Positions 18,671-28,124 are shown, counted from the stretch's first letter. The stretch is DNA of 64,000 nucleotides from Neisseria macacae ATCC 33926 (GCF_022749495.1 NZ_CP094241.1:2604001-2668000); one strand, 5' to 3'. Translations and numbers: made by a program. The notes: generated from the sequence alone by a model not told the origin.

Positions 18671-18955
18671 CAGATAAACACCTTCAACCAAGATACGGTA
18701 CATCCCAACAGCTACATCATACCGCTGGTGCTATACAGCCCTGATGCCGCCGTGCAGCAATCCGCCAACCAAGCCTTCGCACCTTGCGAAATTGCCTTCC
18801 ACCAGCAGCTTTCAACTTTCCTGATTCACACGCTGGGCTACGATATGAAGGTTTCAGGCTGCACCGAAGGCTCGGTAACGGGCAACCTGATTACAGGCGA
18901 TGCAGGCAGCCTGAAAATCAAAAACGGCAAAGCGGAATATGTTTATCCGCAATAA
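18671..18955 (+). pseudogene. C-terminal fragment of an exported protein
   Basis: An open frame without its start, running from a stop at 18668 to a stop at 18955. It reads QDTVHPNSYIIPLVLYSPDA, then CEIAFHQQL, MKVSGCTEGSVTGNLITGD and ends in NGKAEYVYPQ. Looks like the end of a Cys-containing periplasmic protein. It contains AGGCAGCCTGAA (18904-18915), the Kingella-type uptake word. Part of the insertion that splits hrpA; not expected to be expressed. Confidence 0.55.
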
Positions 18956-19024
18956 GGCTGTGCAAAACCTATAAACGATATAAATTGAGACCATGTCGGA
19001 CACGAACGCCCGACCTACAAGACT

Positions 19025-22000
19025 ATGCAAAACACTAAAAATCAAGCACGCGGCTCAGGCATTCATGCCCGACACAATCCGACAAACGACAAAACCGTTT
19101 CAGACGACCGTCAAAACGCTTCAGGCAATATCGTCGCCCCTCCCCGATACCGCCTGACCAAACTCGGCGAACAAATGGCACGTCTGCCCATCGATCCGAA
19201 AATCGCGCGCATTTTGTTAGCGGCGAAGAAACACGACTGCATGGCGGAAATATTGGTGATTGCGTCCGCGCTGTCGATTCAAGACCCGCGCGAGCGGCCG
19301 CTGGAAGCGCGCGATGCCGCGGCCAAGGCGCATGAGCGTTTTACCGACAAGCAGTCCGATTTTCTTGCCTATCTGAACATTTGGGACAGCTTCCAGCGCG
19401 AGCGCGACAAAGGCTTGTCCAACAAGCAGCTGGTGCAGTGGTGCCGCCAATATTTCCTGTCGCACCTGCGGATGCGCGAATGGCGCGAGCTGCACCACCA
19501 GCTTGCCCAAACCGCGATTGAAATGGGTTTGACCACCAAGGAAGCCGCTTTCAGACGGCCTCCCGAAGTCAGGCAGCTCACGTCGTCTGAAAATGCGGGC
19601 GACCAAGACCTATCCGCCAAACTCAAACAAAAACAACTGGATAAAAAGCAACACCGCGCCCAAATCCGCGCCGCCAAAGAAGCGGGCTACGAACAAATCC
19701 ACCGCGCCCTGCTCACCGGCCTTATCGCCAACGTCGGCATGAAATCGCCCGACGGCAACGACTACACCGGCGCGCGCGGCAGCCGCTTCCACCTTTTCCC
19801 CGCCTCCGCCCTGTTCAAAGCCAAACCCAAATGGGTGATGGCGGCAGAACTCGTTGAAACGACAAAACTTTATGCGCGCGACGTAGCCGCCATCCAGCCC
19901 GAATGGATCGAGCAGGAAGCGCCGCACCTCGTCCGCTACCACTATTTCGAGCCGCACTGGGAACAAAAACGCGGCGAAGTCATCGCCAGCGAACGCGTTA
20001 CGCTCTACGGCCTGACCGTCTTGCCGCGCCGCCCCGTGTCCTACGGCAGAATCGCCCCCGAAGAAGCGCGCGAAATCTTTATCCGCAGCGCGCTGGTGGC
20101 GCAGGAATGCGATTTGAAAGCGGACTTTTTTGTCCACAACAAAAAGCTGATTAAGGAAATTACCGAACTCGAACACAAATCGCGCAAGCAAGACGTGCTG
20201 GTCGATGACGAAGCCCTGTTTGCGTTTTATCACGAACGGCTGCCCGATTTTTATACGGCGGACGCGGTTTCAGACGGCCTGCATCCTACAAATCCGCAGC
20301 AAACCACCCCCTCCCCCGTGGGGGAGGGCTGGGGAGAGGGCAAAACAATTGCCGCACAAACCAACTTTTCCGCAACCTCAGCAAGCCCTCTCCCTAACCC
20401 TCTCCCGCAGGAGAGGGAACAGAGTGCCGCCGTTTCAACGGTTTCAGGCAGCCTGAAATCATCCGCAACAACATTCCGCATACGCCCCGCCACACATAAT
20501 GATGCAGCCCAAATTGCCGAACTGTTCCGCCGCGCCGTCCTGCACATTGAAACAAGCCATTATAGCGACAGCGAAAAAGCCGCATGGATACAGGGCGCGG
20601 ACAATGCCGCCTTTTGGCAAAAACGGATTGGACGCGGCTGTATCCGATTGGCAGCGCAAAATGACCGCATACTCGGCTTTATCGAATACCTGCCCGAGCA
20701 AAATCATTTGGACTGCCTATTTACCGACCCTGCCCACCAGCGGCAAGGCATCGCTTCCGCGCTGTTGTCTGCCGTTTTACCGCAGGCGGATGCAGATAAA
20801 ACGGTAACGACAGATGTGTCCGCAGCCGCGTTGCCCTTTTTTAAGAAACAGGGATTTATACTGCAACACCAAAACCAAATTCAGCGAAACGGCTCGGTTT
20901 TAATCAATTACCGCATGATTTTGCAAACCGACAGCATTGATGCGGCCGCACAAACTACCCCCTCCCCCGTGGGGGAGGGCTGGGGAGAGGGCAAAACAGT
21001 TGCCGCACAAACCAACTTTTCCGCAACCGCAGCAACCCCTCTCCCTAACCCTCTCCCGCAGGAGAGGGAACAGGGTACCGCAGCTTCAACGGTTTCAGGC
21101 AGCCTGCATCCTACAAATCCGCAGCAACCCTCCCCCTCCCCCGTGGGGGAGGGCTGGGGAGAGGGCAAAACAGTTGCCGCCCAAACCAACTTTTCTGCAA
21201 CCTCAGCAAACCCTCTCCCTAACCCTCTCCCACAGGAGAGGGGACAGAGTACCGCAATTTCAACGGTTTCAGACGACCCCAAAGCCCAAAGGCTACCTGA
21301 AAACTCCCTATGCTACGCCAACGGTCAACCGATACTGCTTGGTGACCGTGTAACGATCGACAGCAGACAATGGCACGGCAAAATCGTTGCCTTGATTGCC
21401 GAGCAGCAATGCGACCCGTCCATCGGTTCCGCCGAAAAATGGGCAACATTACAAAGTGGCGTAATGGCGCGATTTGACGAAGCCGGCTTGGTGCATTATC
21501 CCGATGCTGAGACTGCCGGCGAACTCATCTTATTGGCACGCGCGGATGCAGCAGATGTCCTAAAATCTCAAAAGCACAACGTAGAATGTGTGGCGCAAGC
21601 CACGCACGCGGATTCTAAAGATACGGACAACCGCGTGCGTGAACCGAGTTCACCCACCCTACAAAACTTTTCAGACGACCCCAAACCCAAAACCCCAAAA
21701 AATCGTCTGAAACCCCTCCCCCTCGCCGACATCCGCACCTTCCAAGCCTGGCTCAAAACCGCCGAGCGCGACAACCCGCGCCTGTTGTTCCTCAGCCGCG
21801 ACGACCTCATGCAGCACGCCGCCGCGCACATTACCGAAGAACAATTCCCCAAACACTGGCAAACCGCAGACGGCAAATTCAAACTCAGCTACCGCTTCGA
21901 GCCGCACCACCCGCTCGACGGCGTTACCCTCACCCTGCCGCTCACCGTCCTCAACCGCATCAGCCCCGCTTCCCTCGAATGGCTCGTGCCCGGCATGATA

Positions 22001-23203
22001 CGCGAAAAAATCCAGCTACAAATCAAAGCACTGCCCAAACAAATCCGCCGCATCTGCGTGCCCGTGCCCGAATTCATCACCCAATTTTTAAGCCAAAACC
22101 CCGACCGCAACGCCCCCATCCTGCCCCAACTCGCCCAAGCCATCGCCAAAACCGCAGGCGACATCCGCATACTGGAGCAAATCAACCAAGACGAATGGGC
22201 CGCGTTCAGGCTGCCCGAACACTGCTATTTCAACCTCCGCATCATCGACGACGGCGGACAAGAATTAGCCATGGGGCGTGATTTAATCCAAATCCAACAA
22301 CAACTTGGCAAAGCCGCCGCCACCACCTTCCGCGACAACACCCAAGAATTCGAGCGCGACAACGTTACCGCATGGGACATCGGCACCCTGCCCGAATCCA
22401 TCAAATTCGCCCGCGGCAAACAACAGCTCACCGGCTACCTCGGCCTGCAAAAAGAAAAAGACGGCCGCATCGCCCTGCGCCTGTTCGACACGTCCGACGC
22501 CGCCGAACAAGCCCACAGATTAGGCGTGATAGAACTCATGAAACTACAACTAAAAGAACAAGTTAAAGACCTGAACAAAGGCATCCAAGGCTTCACCCAA
22601 GCCGCCATGCTGCTCAAACACATCAACGCCGACACCCTGCGCGACGACCTTACCCAAGCCGTCTGCGACCGCGCCTTTATCGGCGAAGACGAACTGCCGC
22701 GCAACGAAAAAGCCTTCAAAGAACAAATCAAACGCGCCCGCAGCCGCCTGCCCGCCGTCAAAGAAACCCTCAGCCGCTACTTGCAGGAAACCGCCGCCGC
22801 CTACGCCGAACTCAACGGCAAACTTGGCAAACACCCGCTCACCCACCTCCTAAGACTACGCCTGCAAACCCTGCTCGCCGCCGGCTTCGCCTCCCGCACC
22901 CCGTGGGCGCAATGGCCACGCCTCCCCATCTACCTCAAAGCCATGACCCTGCGCCTCGAAAAATACAGCGGCAACCCCGCCCGCGACGCAGCCCGCGAAG
23001 CCGATATTCAAGAGCTGGAACAAATGTGGCAGGAAAAAACCGACGGCTTGGTGAAACAAGGACAACCCGTTTCAGACGATCTCGCCGCGTTTAGATGGAT
23101 GATTGAAGAATTGAGAGTGTCGCTGTTCGCGCAGGAATTGAAGACGCCGTATCCGGTGTCGGTGAAGAGACTGTTGAAGGTGTGGGAAACGAAGGAGAAA
23201 TGA
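19025..23203 (+). CDS. hrpA: HrpA C-terminal half with in-frame GNAT-containing insertion
   Basis: A 1392-residue open frame. Residues about 39-418 are HrpA HA2 and OB-like regions (YRLTKLGEQMARLPIDPKI, RPLEARDAAAKAHERF, RRPVSYGRI). Residues 419-897 are foreign to HrpA: repeats (PSPVGEGWGEGKT), a complete GNAT acetyltransferase domain (FRIRPATHNDAAQIAELF ... HQRQGIASALL) and a second small domain (YANGQPILLGDRVTIDS). From about residue 898 the HrpA DUF3418-like end resumes (LADIRTFQAWLKTAERDNP ... FRWMIEELRVSLFAQELKTP). No stop interrupts the frame, which is striking for a dead gene. The ATG at 19025 has no strong ribosome-binding site; translation is uncertain. The matching N-terminal half is at 15969-17363. 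Confidence 0.8.
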   Translation: MQNTKNQARGSGIHARHNPTNDKTVSDDRQNASGNIVAPPRYRLTKLGEQMARLPIDPKIARILLAAKKHDCMAEILVIASALSIQDPRERPLEARDAAAKAHERFTDKQSDFLAYLNIWDSFQRERDKGLSNKQLVQWCRQYFLSHLRMREWRELHHQLAQTAIEMGLTTKEAAFRRPPEVRQLTSSENAGDQDLSAKLKQKQLDKKQHRAQIRAAKEAGYEQIHRALLTGLIANVGMKSPDGNDYTGARGSRFHLFPASALFKAKPKWVMAAELVETTKLYARDVAAIQPEWIEQEAPHLVRYHYFEPHWEQKRGEVIASERVTLYGLTVLPRRPVSYGRIAPEEAREIFIRSALVAQECDLKADFFVHNKKLIKEITELEHKSRKQDVLVDDEALFAFYHERLPDFYTADAVSDGLHPTNPQQTTPSPVGEGWGEGKTIAAQTNFSATSASPLPNPLPQEREQSAAVSTVSGSLKSSATTFRIRPATHNDAAQIAELFRRAVLHIETSHYSDSEKAAWIQGADNAAFWQKRIGRGCIRLAAQNDRILGFIEYLPEQNHLDCLFTDPAHQRQGIASALLSAVLPQADADKTVTTDVSAAALPFFKKQGFILQHQNQIQRNGSVLINYRMILQTDSIDAAAQTTPSPVGEGWGEGKTVAAQTNFSATAATPLPNPLPQEREQGTAASTVSGSLHPTNPQQPSPSPVGEGWGEGKTVAAQTNFSATSANPLPNPLPQERGQSTAISTVSDDPKAQRLPENSLCYANGQPILLGDRVTIDSRQWHGKIVALIAEQQCDPSIGSAEKWATLQSGVMARFDEAGLVHYPDAETAGELILLARADAADVLKSQKHNVECVAQATHADSKDTDNRVREPSSPTLQNFSDDPKPKTPKNRLKPLPLADIRTFQAWLKTAERDNPRLLFLSRDDLMQHAAAHITEEQFPKHWQTADGKFKLSYRFEPHHPLDGVTLTLPLTVLNRISPASLEWLVPGMIREKIQLQIKALPKQIRRICVPVPEFITQFLSQNPDRNAPILPQLAQAIAKTAGDIRILEQINQDEWAAFRLPEHCYFNLRIIDDGGQELAMGRDLIQIQQQLGKAAATTFRDNTQEFERDNVTAWDIGTLPESIKFARGKQQLTGYLGLQKEKDGRIALRLFDTSDAAEQAHRLGVIELMKLQLKEQVKDLNKGIQGFTQAAMLLKHINADTLRDDLTQAVCDRAFIGEDELPRNEKAFKEQIKRARSRLPAVKETLSRYLQETAAAYAELNGKLGKHPLTHLLRLRLQTLLAAGFASRTPWAQWPRLPIYLKAMTLRLEKYSGNPARDAAREADIQELEQMWQEKTDGLVKQGQPVSDDLAAFRWMIEELRVSLFAQELKTPYPVSVKRLLKVWETKEK
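20306..20424. repeat. CCCTCTCCC hairpin repeat, copy 1 of 3 in hrpA
   Basis: About 119 bases: a GTGGGGGAGGGCTGGGGAGA head, a unique middle, and a CCCTCTCCC...GGAGAGGGA tail. In frame it encodes PSPVGEGWGEGKT and PLPNPLPQERE. Confidence 0.85.
20957..21074. repeat. CCCTCTCCC hairpin repeat, copy 2 of 3 in hrpA
   Basis: Near-identical to copy 1, directly after the GNAT domain, same orientation and reading frame. Confidence 0.85.
21127..21248. repeat. CCCTCTCCC hairpin repeat, copy 3 of 3 in hrpA
   Basis: Near-identical to copies 1 and 2, 52 bases after copy 2; a hybrid uptake-like word AGGCAGCCTGCA lies between them. Confidence 0.85.
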
Positions 23204-23466
23204 ATAAAAATGACCCACAAATTTTCGGGCTGCTTGCAAAATGAACAACCTTGCCAACCATCTTAATCAATTACAGAATAAATTTTTACTACCCTTATTC
23301 ATTATTTAGTACATAATGGAATCAAAAAACAATTTTCTGATACACTTAGGAATAGATAATGCATAAATAAGCATTATTTACCGTAATTTTCACATCAATA
23401 TAAAACTACAATTACTCTTGTTGTTTTATTAAAAATAGTCTTTGTATCTAAAAAGGCAGCCTAAAT

Positions 23467-25209
23467 ATGATTAAACGTATTACCTTTACACAATATCGAC
23501 GCTTAAAAGCCCCCTTAGAATTAGAATTTTGCAATCATATCAATATTATTTCAGGATTAAACGGGACGTGTAAATCATCTATCCTATATCTCATCAGCAA
23601 TGCATTCCAAGCAGAAAAATCCACTAATACTCAATTAGTACCCGCAAGTGAATTGAAAGTGATTAACAATATTTCTGCTCAAGTCAATGCAAAAATCGAA
23701 TTGTTGACAAAAGGTGATAAGGAATACAACGACCCTGCCCCTGGACAGCGTGGTGAATTATTTAAAGTATATTATAGCGATGGGCAGTCTATTGAATTTA
23801 GAAGGCACAATAATGCGGACAATGCCCACTCACGCTTTCGGCTCATTCCTCAATATTCATCTTCCCAAAACCAAAGCTTGCCAACCTTACGTACAGTTTA
23901 TTTAAGTTTAGCTAGATTGCTACCTTTCGGGGAAATGAAGAACGATACTCCTGTCAAAGGGGTAAGAAAAGAGTTGCCTGAAGAATATAATGTAATTTTC
24001 TATCAGTTAGTCCAGCATATAACTGGCATCAAAATAATTGAATCAACCCCTCAGATTATCGCAAATATTAAAACTCGAACTGAATATTTGACCGATACTG
24101 AAGGCATCGACTCCAATACAGCATCAGTTGGTGAAGATAATGCGATTATTATCTTAAAAAATTTGGTACTGCTTCGCTATTACTACGAAAATGCTCCAAG
24201 TCTGCATAATATCGACCAACCTGCGTCCATTTTGTTAATTGACGAAATGGACGCAACGCTTCACCCTGCTATGCAATTGCGTCTGCTTCATACCTTAATT
24301 GAATATTCTGAAAGATATAAGATTCAGATTTTCTTTACTACGCATAGCTTATACTTGCTAGAGAAAGCATTAACCCCTACTTATCGCAACCATATCAAAT
24401 TAAATTATCTTACTCACCAAGGTGATCATGTAACCTTATTACCTGACCCATCTATTCATAAAATTGAGCGTCACTTACAGGAAATTCAAACTGTAAGTTA
24501 TAGCGCGTCACCTAAAATCCCTATATTTACCGAAGATAATGAAGCGCGTGTCATTTTAAATGCGATTTTTGGCTACTTTGACAGCAGATGCAGATATTTT
24601 AGAGATTTAAGAGACAAGTTTCACTTTGTTAATGCCAGTATCGGTTGCGAAATATTGAAAGAAATTTTCAAAGACCAGTATTTAAATCAAAACACCATGA
24701 ATGCCATTTGTATATTAGATGGTGACAATAACGGTCAGAAAGCAATGAAACATAATATTATTGTATTGCCTGGCAACAAAAATCCCGAACAATTGATTTT
24801 TGATTACTACGACGAATTAGCTAACGAACAAAATTTCGAAATGTATCAGACTCAGATTTTTTGGAATACTGATACAGCCTTAAGCAACGGTTTGACCAAG
24901 CACCGGTATATTAACTCAATTAAACCGCAAATATCAGCGATTGAAGAAAGAATTAATCAATTGAGACAAGATGGTAAATCTGCATCAGGTGTAAGAAGAG
25001 AAAGCAATAAAACTGTTTTTAATGACAATCTCGAAGAATTTAAAATAGTTTTCGATTTTTGGTTGGATAACCATTACACAGAAATAGAACAATTCTACCG
25101 GGACTTGCGCCATTGTTTCCGCCAAGTAGCATTGTTGCACAAATTAGACCCAGAACTTTGGCCGAAAAGTGCTCGTTTAAGTGAAAATAGAATACCAGAC
25201 AATTCTTAA
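23467..25209 (+). CDS. OLD-like ATPase with TOPRIM domain
   Basis: A 580-residue protein with an SMC/ABC-type ATPase core and a C-terminal TOPRIM-like nuclease region, the layout of the OLD family. Visible: ITFTQYRRLKAPLELEF (N-terminal lid), Walker A GLNGTCKSS (residues about 32-40), a signature-like ASVGEDNA, Walker B ILLIDEMDATLHP (about 255-267), the switch FFTTHS, then TOPRIM-like FTEDNEARVIL (about 352) and CILDGDNNG (about 415). OLD-type proteins defend against phages, often with a partner (UvrD helicase in Gabija). Here the downstream partner is an adenine methyltransferase 56 bases away. GC is much lower than flanking hrpA and the SWIM gene. A 260-base AT-rich leader (23204-23466) precedes it. 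The nuclease activity is inferred. Confidence 0.8.
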   Translation: MIKRITFTQYRRLKAPLELEFCNHINIISGLNGTCKSSILYLISNAFQAEKSTNTQLVPASELKVINNISAQVNAKIELLTKGDKEYNDPAPGQRGELFKVYYSDGQSIEFRRHNNADNAHSRFRLIPQYSSSQNQSLPTLRTVYLSLARLLPFGEMKNDTPVKGVRKELPEEYNVIFYQLVQHITGIKIIESTPQIIANIKTRTEYLTDTEGIDSNTASVGEDNAIIILKNLVLLRYYYENAPSLHNIDQPASILLIDEMDATLHPAMQLRLLHTLIEYSERYKIQIFFTTHSLYLLEKALTPTYRNHIKLNYLTHQGDHVTLLPDPSIHKIERHLQEIQTVSYSASPKIPIFTEDNEARVILNAIFGYFDSRCRYFRDLRDKFHFVNASIGCEILKEIFKDQYLNQNTMNAICILDGDNNGQKAMKHNIIVLPGNKNPEQLIFDYYDELANEQNFEMYQTQIFWNTDTALSNGLTKHRYINSIKPQISAIEERINQLRQDGKSASGVRRESNKTVFNDNLEEFKIVFDFWLDNHYTEIEQFYRDLRHCFRQVALLHKLDPELWPKSARLSENRIPDNS

Positions 25210-25264
25210 TGATGCTGACTTTTTTAGTTTATTATTAAGAATAAAAAATTATTGAGTAAAAAAT

Positions 25265-26116
25265 ATGGCAGGCAACCCCAAACCCCTAACACCTTTACGC
25301 TATCCTGGCGGTAAAGGGGCTTTTGCTCCTTTTGTAAAATCAGTCATTGAAACAAATCATCTCAAAGGCGGTCATTATATGGAACCGTTTGCAGGTGGAG
25401 CAGGAGTAGCATTGGATTTACTCTTTAACGGCTATGTTTCCGATATCCATATTAATGATGCAGATTTGGCCATCTATCACTTTTGGCATGCTATCGTTAC
25501 TAATACAGATGATTTTCTAGCACTACTACAACAAGCTCCCTTAACTATTGAAGAATGGGAGAAGCAAAAGCTGATTTTAAAACATCCTGAAAACCATTCT
25601 GATTTAGAGCATGGTTTTGCAACTTTTTATTTAAATCGCACCAATCACTCTGGTATTTTAAAAGCGGGCGTAATTGGTGGCAAAGCCCAAAATGGTACAT
25701 ACAAATTGGATGCTCGGTTTAATAAAGTCCGTTTATCTAGCCTAATTAAACGTATTGCTAATTATGCCAATAATATTCATGTGTATAACCTTGATGCGCT
25801 TGAACTATTAGGTAAAGCAGACAAAATATTACCTTCCCCTGCTTTAATCTATCTTGACCCACCTTACTATATTAAAGGTCATCGTTTGTACCGTAATTTC
25901 TATAATCACGATGACCACGTTCAGATTTGTGATGCTTTAGGTACAATTAAAACACCTTGGATTGTTTCATATGATAATTGTAATGAGATTAAGTCTATTT
26001 ATAAAAATTATTATCAAGAAGAATACATCTTATCCTACTGCGCATATAAAAGAATTAAGGGTTCCGAAGTCATGATTTATGGGAAAAATGTATTGAGACC
26101 TAACAGCAAGTTGTAG
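25265..26116 (+). CDS. D12-class DNA adenine methyltransferase
   Basis: A 283-residue N6-adenine methyltransferase of the D12/Dam class. SAM-binding motifs: RYPGGKGAFAPFV near the start and EPFAGGAGVALDLL (motif I, about residues 40-53); catalytic LDPPYY (about 195-200). The region between, with FYLNRTNHSGI and GGKAQNGTYK, is typical of D12 enzymes. The target sequence cannot be read directly. It follows the OLD-like ATPase by 56 bases on the same strand, with the same low GC, so the two probably form one transferred unit. Because a DpnI-like nuclease gene exists at 55128, GATC is an unlikely target if both are active. A DUS hairpin follows. Confidence 0.88.
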   Translation: MAGNPKPLTPLRYPGGKGAFAPFVKSVIETNHLKGGHYMEPFAGGAGVALDLLFNGYVSDIHINDADLAIYHFWHAIVTNTDDFLALLQQAPLTIEEWEKQKLILKHPENHSDLEHGFATFYLNRTNHSGILKAGVIGGKAQNGTYKLDARFNKVRLSSLIKRIANYANNIHVYNLDALELLGKADKILPSPALIYLDPPYYIKGHRLYRNFYNHDDHVQICDALGTIKTPWIVSYDNCNEIKSIYKNYYQEEYILSYCAYKRIKGSEVMIYGKNVLRPNSKL

Positions 26117-26193
26117 TCTACACATGATTATGTGTGCGCTTTAGGTACATATTCCATCGGTCTTCCAAACTACTCCCCCTTTCCACTCAAACC

Positions 26194-26229
26194 AAAGGTC
26201 GTCTGAAACCCATTTTCAGACGACCTTTT
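26194..26229 (+). terminator. DUS inverted-repeat terminator
   Basis: AAAGGTCGTCTGAAA pairs with TTTCAGACGACCTTT; marks the right edge of the ATPase-methyltransferase cassette. Confidence 0.8.
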
Positions 26230-26325
26230 GCCACTTTGCAAAGCAAAGATTCCGACTACCCTCTCCCCAAACGCCGCCCGAACCAGTAAACTCCCCATAT
26301 TTCAACAACTTCTTGGAAACCAACC

Positions 26326-27831
26326 ATGCCCCGTATCCACCCGCTCCACCTGTTCCCGCCCCACATCGCCGAACGCGGCCTGCTGTATTTTCAGCAGGGC
26401 AAAGTTGGTGCTGTCCAAAAAACTTCTGCAGGGCGTTATCGGGCGGAGGTGTGCGGTTCGGAAAACTATTCGGTATGGCTGAAGCTGGATAGTGATTTGT
26501 ACATTAAGGACGGGGGCTGCGATTGCCCTTATGGCGGGGCGTGCAAGCATATGGCGGCGTTGTGGTATGCGGTGCGCTCCCAAACGCCGGACGGGCAGCC
26601 GGACGAAACCGACGCGCAGCAGCCTAAACAGGGCGGCAATCTGTATCGCCAGCAGCTCTCCCGAATCTTTTCCCGAACCCGATATTATGATTACCACGAA
26701 GCCGCCGATTTGGGTATCAGGCTGCAAGACTGGTTGGAAGATGTGGCGCAAGAGGGGACGGCGGCGTTGGCGCAGGCTTTGCCTCTGTTGATACCGCGTT
26801 TGCAGGATGCTTTTGAAAAGGCGGACGATTCGGACGGTATGTTGGGCGATGCCATGTATATGGCAATCGACCTGCTGGAAGAGGCGGTCATGGAAAATGT
26901 CCCAAAGCGTTTGATCAATTTTTTGGACAAATGTTTGGACGACAGCCGCTATTTTGATTTCTCGGAGGCAGGCAATAAAATCTACCAAATCCGCGCCCGA
27001 ATCTGGCGGCTGCGCGGCGAATGGCAGGCGTGGCAAGATTATGTGGCTAAACGTTTGGCTGTTACCAAGTCGGGTTGGGAACATGAATTTTGGGCAATCG
27101 AGGGCTGGCAGGTTTTGCAGGCGAAAGGCGATACTGCTGCCGCGCAGGATTATTTCAGACGACATCTGCGCCTGCCGAAATTCAGACAAATTGCGGTAGA
27201 ACAAGCAGTCGGGCAGCAAGATTGGACGGAAGCGGAACGCCTCTTGCGCGAAGGCATCAGCATTGCCGAAGATGAAGGAACACTCGGCACAGCGCACAAA
27301 TGGAAGCTGCAACTTTTCGATGTATTGAAGGAAACCGGTAAAAATGTACGCGAAATCGCAGCGGATTTGGCGTTTTCCACCAGCCTTTCGTTGCCGCATT
27401 ACGAAGCGTGGAAAGCCACGTTTTCCGCCGCCGAATGGCCGCATGAATTCAACCGCCTGCTTGCGCGCTTATCGGGTCAATATTCGCTGCGGGCTGAAAT
27501 ATTGGAGCATGAACAGGAATTCGACCGGCTGCTCGCCCTATTGCAGCAACACCTTTCGTTGTACATGATGGAACGTTTTGCCCCGTCTTTCCCCGAGCCG
27601 TATCACGACCAAATCGTAGCTTGCTACCTGAAAATCTTTGCGGCTGAAATCAATAAGGCAAGCAACCGTAAGCAATACCGTCAGCTCTTTAACCAATTAA
27701 AGATTCTCCGCCGCCAATATTCCGCACAACGGCAGGCAATGGAAGACTTCGCCGACGAAATCAGGGAACGATATAGCGACAAACCGCGCCGGCCTGCGTT
27801 GCTGGAAGAATTAGATCGGGCGGGGTTTTAG
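26326..27831 (+). CDS. SWIM zinc-finger protein
   Basis: A 501-residue protein with an N-terminal SWIM finger: GGCDCPYGGACKHMAAL (about residues 63-79) gives the C-x-C...C-x-H zinc pattern. The remainder is helical and TPR-like (LRGEWQAWQDYVAKRL, WAIEGWQVLQAKGDTAAAQD, LREGISIAEDEGTLG). SWIM proteins bind DNA, RNA or protein partners and some sit beside SNF2 helicases; no helicase is adjacent here. GC and codon use are normal for this genome, so it is outside the low-GC cassette. ATG at 26326 is the first in frame before the conserved start. Confidence 0.85.
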   Translation: MPRIHPLHLFPPHIAERGLLYFQQGKVGAVQKTSAGRYRAEVCGSENYSVWLKLDSDLYIKDGGCDCPYGGACKHMAALWYAVRSQTPDGQPDETDAQQPKQGGNLYRQQLSRIFSRTRYYDYHEAADLGIRLQDWLEDVAQEGTAALAQALPLLIPRLQDAFEKADDSDGMLGDAMYMAIDLLEEAVMENVPKRLINFLDKCLDDSRYFDFSEAGNKIYQIRARIWRLRGEWQAWQDYVAKRLAVTKSGWEHEFWAIEGWQVLQAKGDTAAAQDYFRRHLRLPKFRQIAVEQAVGQQDWTEAERLLREGISIAEDEGTLGTAHKWKLQLFDVLKETGKNVREIAADLAFSTSLSLPHYEAWKATFSAAEWPHEFNRLLARLSGQYSLRAEILEHEQEFDRLLALLQQHLSLYMMERFAPSFPEPYHDQIVACYLKIFAAEINKASNRKQYRQLFNQLKILRRQYSAQRQAMEDFADEIRERYSDKPRRPALLEELDRAGF

Positions 27832-27938
27832 GGTGCGGGCTGTCTAATTTGGCAGCGTCTCACATTCACACACCAGCACATCACACAAACCTGGAATCTG
27901 CGTGCAGCCTTTCTAAACTCCTCCTTCCCTACCAAACC

Positions 27939-27973
27939 AAAGGTCGTCTGAAATCCGTTTTCAGACGACCTTT
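27939..27973 (+). terminator. DUS inverted-repeat terminator
   Basis: AAAGGTCGTCTGAAA pairs with TTTCAGACGACCTTT after the SWIM gene. Confidence 0.8.
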
Positions 27974-28017
27974 ACGTCCGTAGGCAATGCTTCCCCGTAT
28001 GCCGCGCTCCAATCGGT

Positions 28018-28124
28018 TATAGTGGATTAACTTTAAACCGGTACGGCGTTGCCTCGCCTTGTCGTACTATCTGTACTGTCTGCGGCTTCGTCGCCTTGTC
28101 CTGATTTAAATTTAATCCACTATA
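28018..28124. repeat. Short Correia element, 107 bp
   Basis: TATAGTGGATTAA ends with the internal 50-bp IHF segment missing, the known deleted form. It lies in the gap 27832-28330. Confidence 0.95.

Larger units (their letters stand above)
20281..21715 (+). other. Foreign in-frame insertion inside hrpA
   Basis: Compared with HrpA from other bacteria, the segment between FYHERLPDFYTADAVS and LADIRTFQAWL should be short. Here it holds about 480 codons: repeat copy 1, a GNAT domain (about 20473-20930, acetyl-CoA loop HQRQGIAS), repeat copies 2 and 3, and a small domain of 85 residues (about 21299-21561). Uptake-type words flank it: AGGCCGTCTGAA in reverse at 20269-20280 and DUS words at 21670 and 21700. 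Confidence 0.75.

Noticed and set aside
23454..23465. Kingella-type uptake word before the OLD-like gene
   Set aside because: AGGCAGCCTAAA differs by one base and overlaps the ribosome-binding region; a chance match cannot be excluded.
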